Source: Cohnella thailandensis (lineage in GTDB: Bacteria; Bacillota; Bacilli; Paenibacillales; Paenibacillaceae). From it: a stretch of 64,000 nucleotides of DNA. The notes under the pieces are model-generated. The model did not search any database and was not told the DNA's origin. It saw only the letters and a program-made list of their open reading frames with translations. The stretch spans positions 1 through 64,000 of the forward strand of contig NZ_JACJVQ010000015.1 in NCBI RefSeq assembly GCF_014212135.1. Reading direction: 5' to 3'. This document shows positions 59,964-64,000 of the stretch, in pieces; the first letter of the stretch is position 1; every line of letters starts with the position of its first letter. Both the position numbers and the translations under genes were made by a program.

Positions 59964-61484
59964 ATGCCATATCTCGTTACGGCCGATATCGGCACGCAAG
60001 GCACGAAGGCGGCGATCGTCGGCGCAAACGGCGAGATCGCGGGAACGGCGTTTCGGCCGTCCCGGCTGATCCGGGGGGCGCGGGGCAGCGTCGAGCAGGA
60101 CCCGGAGGAGATGTTCCGCTCCGTCGTCGAAGGGATTCGCGAAGCGCTGGAAGCGTCCGGCGTCTCCGGAGGCGAGGTGGCGGCGATCGGATTGGACGGC
60201 CAGATGGCCGGCATCCTCGGCATCGACCGGGAAGGGAACGCCGTTACCCCTTACGACTCCTGGCTGGACACCCGCTGCGAGTCCGCGATGCCCGAGATTC
60301 GGGCCTGGGGGGAAAAGGAAGTCATCCGTCTCACGGGAGCCCCCGTTACGTATGCGCACGGCCCTAAGAAGCTGTGGTGGAGGAGCGAGCGTCCGGACGT
60401 CTACCGGAGAATCGCCAAGTTCGTCGTGCCGAGCGCTTTCGCCGCCGGACGGCTGGCCGGCCTCTCCGCGGACGAGGCGTTCGTCGACTACACGCACCTG
60501 CACTTCACCGGCTTCGCCGACGCGAAAGGCAATCGCTGGTCGCCCGAGCTGATCCGGGCGTTCGGCCTGGACGCCGACAAGCTGCCCAGGATCGTGAACC
60601 CTTGGGACGTCGTCGGCTATCTGACGCCCGAATATGCCGCGCTGACCGGCCTAGCCGCCGGAACACCCATCGTCGCGGGCTGCGGCGATACGGCGGCGGC
60701 ATCCCTGGGAGGCGGACTCGTTCGCCCGGGCCAATTGCTGGACATCGCCGGCACGGCATCCGTGCTCGCTTGCGGCGTAGACCGTTATAGTCCGGACGTC
60801 GAGACGAAGACGCTGATCTTCGCCCGTTCCGTCATCCCTGGGCTGTGGGCTCCACTCGCTTACATCAACGGCGGAGGAGAATGCCTTTCCTGGTACCGCA
60901 AGCTTATCGGCCCGGACGAAGCCGGGGCTCCAAGCTTCGACGAGTTGAACCGGATGGCGGAGAGCGTCCCTCCGGGAAGCGACGGGCTGCTGTTCGTGCC
61001 GCACTTCGGCGGCAGCGTCTGCCCGAACGACGCGGACCTGCGCGGCGCCTGGCTCGGCCTCAACTGGTCGCACGGCAAAGCCGCGATGTACCGCTCGATC
61101 CTCGAATCGATCGCCTACGAGTACCGTTCGTATCTCGACATTCTGGAGCGCTTGTCCGGCTCGATTCCTTACCACGAGGTCAACGCGGCGGGTGGGGGAG
61201 CGAAGAGCGGCCTGTTCAACCGGATCAAGGCGGACGTGCTCGGCATTCCGGTGCGGACGCTGAAGAGCGTCGACACGACGATCTCCGGCAGCGCCGTTAT
61301 CGCCGGGTACGGCGTGGGGCTGTTCGACGACCTGGCGAAGACGGCCGAATCGTTCCTCGCGTTCGGCGACGTCCACGAGCCGACGCCCGAAGGCCGCGAG
61401 AGCTACGCCGCCCCGGCGCGGCGCTACCGGCAGGCGGTCGAGGGGCTGTCGGCATTGTACGGGCGGTTGAAGGGTGAGGATTAA
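59964..61484 (+). CDS. FGGY-family carbohydrate kinase (xylulokinase-like)
   Basis: The protein has 506 residues from ATG 59964; GTG 59952 is possible. It starts LVTADIGTQGTKAAIV, the ATP phosphate loop, then GLDGQMAG with the catalytic Asp region, AGCGDTAAASLG and the second ATP motif LDIAGTASVLA, with NAAGGGAKSGLFNRIKADVL near the end as in xylulokinases. It phosphorylates a ketose or related sugar. The 51-bp repeat array begins at its stop codon. The frame is open far upstream within the dehydrogenase gene, but that part is not used. Confidence 0.88.
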   Translation: MPYLVTADIGTQGTKAAIVGANGEIAGTAFRPSRLIRGARGSVEQDPEEMFRSVVEGIREALEASGVSGGEVAAIGLDGQMAGILGIDREGNAVTPYDSWLDTRCESAMPEIRAWGEKEVIRLTGAPVTYAHGPKKLWWRSERPDVYRRIAKFVVPSAFAAGRLAGLSADEAFVDYTHLHFTGFADAKGNRWSPELIRAFGLDADKLPRIVNPWDVVGYLTPEYAALTGLAAGTPIVAGCGDTAAASLGGGLVRPGQLLDIAGTASVLACGVDRYSPDVETKTLIFARSVIPGLWAPLAYINGGGECLSWYRKLIGPDEAGAPSFDELNRMAESVPPGSDGLLFVPHFGGSVCPNDADLRGAWLGLNWSHGKAAMYRSILESIAYEYRSYLDILERLSGSIPYHEVNAAGGGAKSGLFNRIKADVLGIPVRTLKSVDTTISGSAVIAGYGVGLFDDLAKTAESFLAFGDVHEPTPEGRESYAAPARRYRQAVEGLSALYGRLKGED

Positions 61485-61839
61485 GAGAGTAACCAGACTG
61501 CGTACAAGAGGCTAGTGCGCCTCAAGTTAGCTGAAGAGAGTAACCAAACTACTCACATGAGGCTAGTGTGCCTCAAGCTGGCTTAAGAGAGTAACCAAAC
61601 TACGCACATGAGGCAGGTACGCTTCGAGTTGGCTTAAGAGAGTAATCAGACTGCGCACATGAGGCAGGTACGCTTCGAGTTGGCTTAAGAGAGTAATCAG
61701 ACTGCGCACATGAGGCAAGTACGCATCAAGTTGGTATAAGAGAGTAACCAGACTGCGCACATGAGACAAGAACGCTTCGAGTTGGCTTAAGAGAGGAACC
61801 AAACTACGCACGTGAGGCTTCTTTCCCTACCGACAGACT
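61483..61839. repeat. 51-bp tandem repeats (7 copies)
   Basis: Units beginning AAGAGAGTAA start at 61483, 61534, 61585, 61636, 61687, 61738 and 61789 (last partial), exactly 51 bp apart, with a few changes each. They contain ACTGCGCACATGAGGC and end near AAGTTGGCTT. Because 51 is divisible by 3 the minus strand stays open, reading a 17-residue repeat (HVRSLVTLLSQLEAYLP), but no start signal or ribosome site is seen. With the next feature this fills the only gap over 300 bp. Confidence 0.93.
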
Positions 61840-61862
61840 TCCCAATGGTCGCTCCACCTCGG

Positions 61863-62045
61863 CTAACGGACACCAGCGACGCTTAGACGCCGAAAAATTG
61901 CATTCCGGAATTCTAACGGACATCCAGTCCGTTACGAGGCCGAAAAAGCCTCCCAAAAGCGATTTCTCCCTTCTAAGAGTCTTCTATGTCCGTTAGAAAT
62001 TCATAACGGTCGTTCAGCGGCTCTAACGGACTGGATGTCCGTTAA
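61863..62045. repeat. REP-like palindromic repeats
   Basis: Palindromes of the form CTAACGGAC-n5-GTCCGTTAG occur at 61863-61886 (degenerate), 61913-61935, 61974-61997 (degenerate left arm) and 62022-62045. Three are followed within a few bases by GCCGAAA. They resemble interspersed palindromes of other bacterial genomes. Nothing else is recognised between them. Confidence 0.8.
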
Positions 62046-62090
62046 GGCGCCGAAAGGCCGCCTACTTACGACTAGAAAGGATCGACTGCC

Positions 62091-63083
62091 ATGCCATACG
62101 AACCGAACGACCGGCCGACCTTCTACTTCATCGGCGTGACGACGGGCTCCTCGTCCATCATGAAGCTCTTCCCGCTCTGGGCGGAAGCGCTGGGCCTTAC
62201 GGACGCCCGCATCAAGGGAATGGACCTGCCGATCCACGCGTCGCCGGAGCTTTACCGCGAAGCCGTCGGCTTCCTCAAGAACGATCCGAATTCGCTCGGA
62301 GCCCTCGTGACGACGCACAAAATCGATCTTTTCCATGCGGCACGCGACCTGTTCGACGAACTCGACCCCTACGCGCTTCAGTTCGAGGAGCTCTCCTCGA
62401 TCTCCAAGCAAGACGGACGCCTGCTCGGGGCGGCCAAGGACCCGATCTCCAGCGGTCTGGCGATGGAGGCGTTTATCCCGCAGAACCATTGGGCGCGCGG
62501 CGGCGACGTCTTCCTCATGGGAGCGGGAGGCAGCGCGCTGGCGATCAGCTCGTACCTGACTAGGCCGGAGCATGGGGACAACATTCCGTCCCGAATCGTG
62601 ATCAGCAACCGCAGCCAGGCCCGGCTCGATTCCGCGAAGGAGCTGCTCGGCCGCCTCGAGACGAAGACGCGCTTCGAGTACCGCCTCTGCCCCGAGCCGC
62701 GCGACAACGACGCCGTGCTCGCCGGGCTGCCGGAGCATTCGCTCGTCGTCAACGCCACGGGACTCGGCAAGGACCGCCCGGGCTCTCCTCTGACGGACGC
62801 AGCGGTTTTCCCGGCAGGCAGCCTCGTCTGGGAGCTGAACTATCGCGGCGATCTGCTGTTCCTTCGCCAAGCCGAAGCGCAGCGCGAAGAACGCGGCCTC
62901 CGCGTCGAAGACGGCTGGATCTACTTCCTGCACGGCTGGACGCAGGTGATCCAGGACGTGTTCCAAATTCACATCGACAAGCCGACGTTCCGGCGGCTCG
63001 AGCAAATCGCGCTGGAGCTGCAACGGCAAGGTCAGCAACAGCAAGGTCAGGAACGGCAAGGTCAGCAGCAGCAAGGCCGATAG
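62091..63083 (+). CDS. Shikimate/quinate dehydrogenase-like protein
   Basis: The protein has 330 residues; ATG at 62091 follows AGAAAGGAT. Two AroE-type domains are seen: GALVTTHKIDLF matches the substrate loop with the catalytic Lys, and FLMGAGGSALAISSYL is the nucleotide loop; VVNATGLGKDRPG is the usual NATP/GM segment. The N-terminus (FIGVTTGSSSIMKLFPLWAE) departs from true AroE, so the substrate is probably a sugar acid or cyclitol rather than shikimate. The last 25 residues are a Gln/Gly/Arg low-complexity tail coded by CAAGGTCAG-type repeats that continue past the stop. Confidence 0.8.
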   Translation: MPYEPNDRPTFYFIGVTTGSSSIMKLFPLWAEALGLTDARIKGMDLPIHASPELYREAVGFLKNDPNSLGALVTTHKIDLFHAARDLFDELDPYALQFEELSSISKQDGRLLGAAKDPISSGLAMEAFIPQNHWARGGDVFLMGAGGSALAISSYLTRPEHGDNIPSRIVISNRSQARLDSAKELLGRLETKTRFEYRLCPEPRDNDAVLAGLPEHSLVVNATGLGKDRPGSPLTDAAVFPAGSLVWELNYRGDLLFLRQAEAQREERGLRVEDGWIYFLHGWTQVIQDVFQIHIDKPTFRRLEQIALELQRQGQQQQGQERQGQQQQGR

Positions 63084-63130
63084 CCGCAAAATCAAAAGCC
63101 GCAAGATCAAAAGCCGAAGGAGGAAGCCCG

Positions 63131-63724
63131 ATGAGCTCGACGATCCCGAATTCCGCACTGCCGATGAATCCATTTTCCGTCTACTTCAGTCTTAATAACG
63201 GCCTATCCGATACGAAGCCGTCCCTCAAGCGCTTCTTAAGCCAGATGAAAGGAATGTACGCCGACGACGCGGCGACCGCCGCTCTGCTGGAAGAAGGCAA
63301 CCCGCTTCTCTACGAGTTCCACGAGCTGGGCGTGACGGAGACCGACGGCAACCTCGCCTTCGGAACGAGCATCGTCTATCCGGGCAAGGTGGGCGAGGAG
63401 TATTACATGACCAAGGGGCATTTTCACACCATTATCGATACGGCGGAGGTGTACTACTGTATCGGCGGCCGCGGCCTCATGCTGATGGAGAATCCCGAGG
63501 GAGAATGGGACGCGCAGGAGTTCACCCCCGGCAAGGCGGTCTACGTGCCCGGCCGTTACGCGCACCGCAGCATCAATACCGGAACCGAGCCGCTGATCAC
63601 GTTCTACGTGTTCCGGGCCGACGCGGGGCACGACTACGGCAGCATCGAGACGAAGGGGTTCCGCAAAATCGTTGTCGAAAAGGATGGCAAGCCGGTCATC
63701 CTCGACAATCCGAAATGGGCGTAA
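63131..63724 (+). CDS. Cupin-type glucose-6-phosphate isomerase
   Basis: The protein has 197 residues; ATG at 63131 follows GAAGGAGG. It matches the archaeal-type phosphoglucose isomerase cupin: EEYYMTKGHFHT with metal-binding His 97 and His 99, Glu 106 in DTAEVYYC, and His 145 in GRYAHRS, plus GGRGLMLMEN. It interconverts glucose- and fructose-6-phosphate or a related aldose-ketose pair. In this catabolic operon a specialised substrate is likely. The next gene begins 13 bp later. Confidence 0.9.
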   Translation: MSSTIPNSALPMNPFSVYFSLNNGLSDTKPSLKRFLSQMKGMYADDAATAALLEEGNPLLYEFHELGVTETDGNLAFGTSIVYPGKVGEEYYMTKGHFHTIIDTAEVYYCIGGRGLMLMENPEGEWDAQEFTPGKAVYVPGRYAHRSINTGTEPLITFYVFRADAGHDYGSIETKGFRKIVVEKDGKPVILDNPKWA

Positions 63725-63737
63725 GGAGGGACTCGCG

Positions 63738-64000
63738 ATGGGCTTGAACGTGCTGGTGACGCCTCGCTCCTTCGCCGCGCACAGCTCCGAGCCGCTCGAT
63801 CTGCTCTCGGACGGAGGGCTCACGGTGCTGCGCAATCCCCACGGCCGCATCATGGCCAAGGAGGAGATGATCGCGCATATCGCGGAGGCGGACGCCGTCA
63901 TCGTCGGCGTCGATCCGCTCGACCGGGAGGTGCTGGAGAAGGCGCCGCGCCTTAAGGTTATTGCCAAATACGGCGTGGGCACCGACAATATCGATATGCG
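63738..64000 (+). CDS. D-2-hydroxyacid dehydrogenase (phosphoglycerate dehydrogenase-like), 5' part
   Basis: ATG at 63738 follows AAGGAGGG by 7 bp; the frame runs off the window. The 87 visible residues are the N-terminal substrate domain: VLVTPRSFAAHS, ADAVIVGVDPLDREVLEKAP and LKVIAKYGVGTDNID, the last typical of SerA-like enzymes. The NAD domain and catalytic residues lie outside the window, so the substrate cannot be judged. Confidence 0.85.
   Translation, partial: MGLNVLVTPRSFAAHSSEPLDLLSDGGLTVLRNPHGRIMAKEEMIAHIAEADAVIVGVDPLDREVLEKAPRLKVIAKYGVGTDNIDM

Noticed and set aside
61563..61811. Minus-strand 82-residue Leu-rich frame
   Set aside because: It arises from the 51-bp tandem repeats and has no ribosome site or plausible start context. 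It is kept only as a repeat and a finding, not called as a gene.
1..64000. CRISPR arrays, tRNA or rRNA genes
   Set aside because: The only regular repeats (90-bp and 51-bp) are directly tandem without unique spacers; no cloverleaf or rRNA-like conserved stretches were seen.

Overview
This window looks like chromosome from an endospore-forming member of the Bacillota, most likely Paenibacillaceae (Cohnella or Paenibacillus type). The support is a gerABC-type germination operon, a YhcN/YlaJ sporulation lipoprotein, two CgeB-like spore-maturation proteins, strong AGGAGG ribosome sites with many TTG and GTG starts, and a FapR-type operator in front of fabH. No rRNA, tRNA, CRISPR array, integrase or intact insertion sequence was seen. 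Genus assignment is inference; no database search was possible.

About 0-40 kb is one very large surface-glycan locus, probably for the spore surface. It opens with the 3' end of a gene for a Ser/Gly-rich repeat protein (a decapeptide repeat arranged as 30-residue units). It then holds about 18 glycosyltransferase-like genes of several folds (GT2, GT4-like, GT-D, CgeB-like), an RmlA/SpsI-type nucleotidyltransferase, two APH-fold kinases, an FkbH-ACP-GNAT acyl-transfer set, UDP-glucose and UDP-GlcNAc dehydrogenases, a UDP-glucuronate 4-epimerase, a DegT aminotransferase coupled to an ATP-grasp ligase, and a complete 2-aminoethylphosphonate operon (pepM, ppd, phnW) led by a QueC-like PP-loop gene. 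Together they could build a glycan with uronic acids, amino sugars, acyl groups and phosphonate.

The most unusual signal is a shared N-terminal module on otherwise unrelated enzymes in this locus. It combines an Arg/Lys-rich tail with a Gly-aromatic-x-x ladder in which Gly recurs exactly every fourth residue. It is found on a GT-D protein, a GT2, two CgeB-like proteins, an APH-like kinase and a GT4-like protein, and also as three small stand-alone proteins (6501-6785, 6811-7119, 34980-35240). I read this as a candidate scaffold or targeting system for spore-surface glycosylation. The 2-7 kb and 33-37 kb blocks repeat the same gene order and look like an ancient duplication.

About 40-51 kb holds fabH (promoter plus FapR box), a YhcN lipoprotein, a signalling set (Hpt-REC-GGDEF-REC protein, single REC protein, hybrid histidine kinase) and a gerA-gerB-gerC operon. 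About 51-64 kb is a sugar-catabolic region: GH2 beta-mannosidase-like and GH78 rhamnosidase-like enzymes, a Gfo/Idh oxidoreductase, a DeoR regulator, a zinc alcohol dehydrogenase, an FGGY kinase, an AroE-like protein, a cupin phosphoglucose isomerase and a truncated hydroxyacid dehydrogenase. Four promoters there share a CAATAA-type AT-rich element, a likely operator for the DeoR protein. The only gene-free stretch over 300 bp (61485-62090) holds 51-bp tandem repeats followed by REP-like palindromes.
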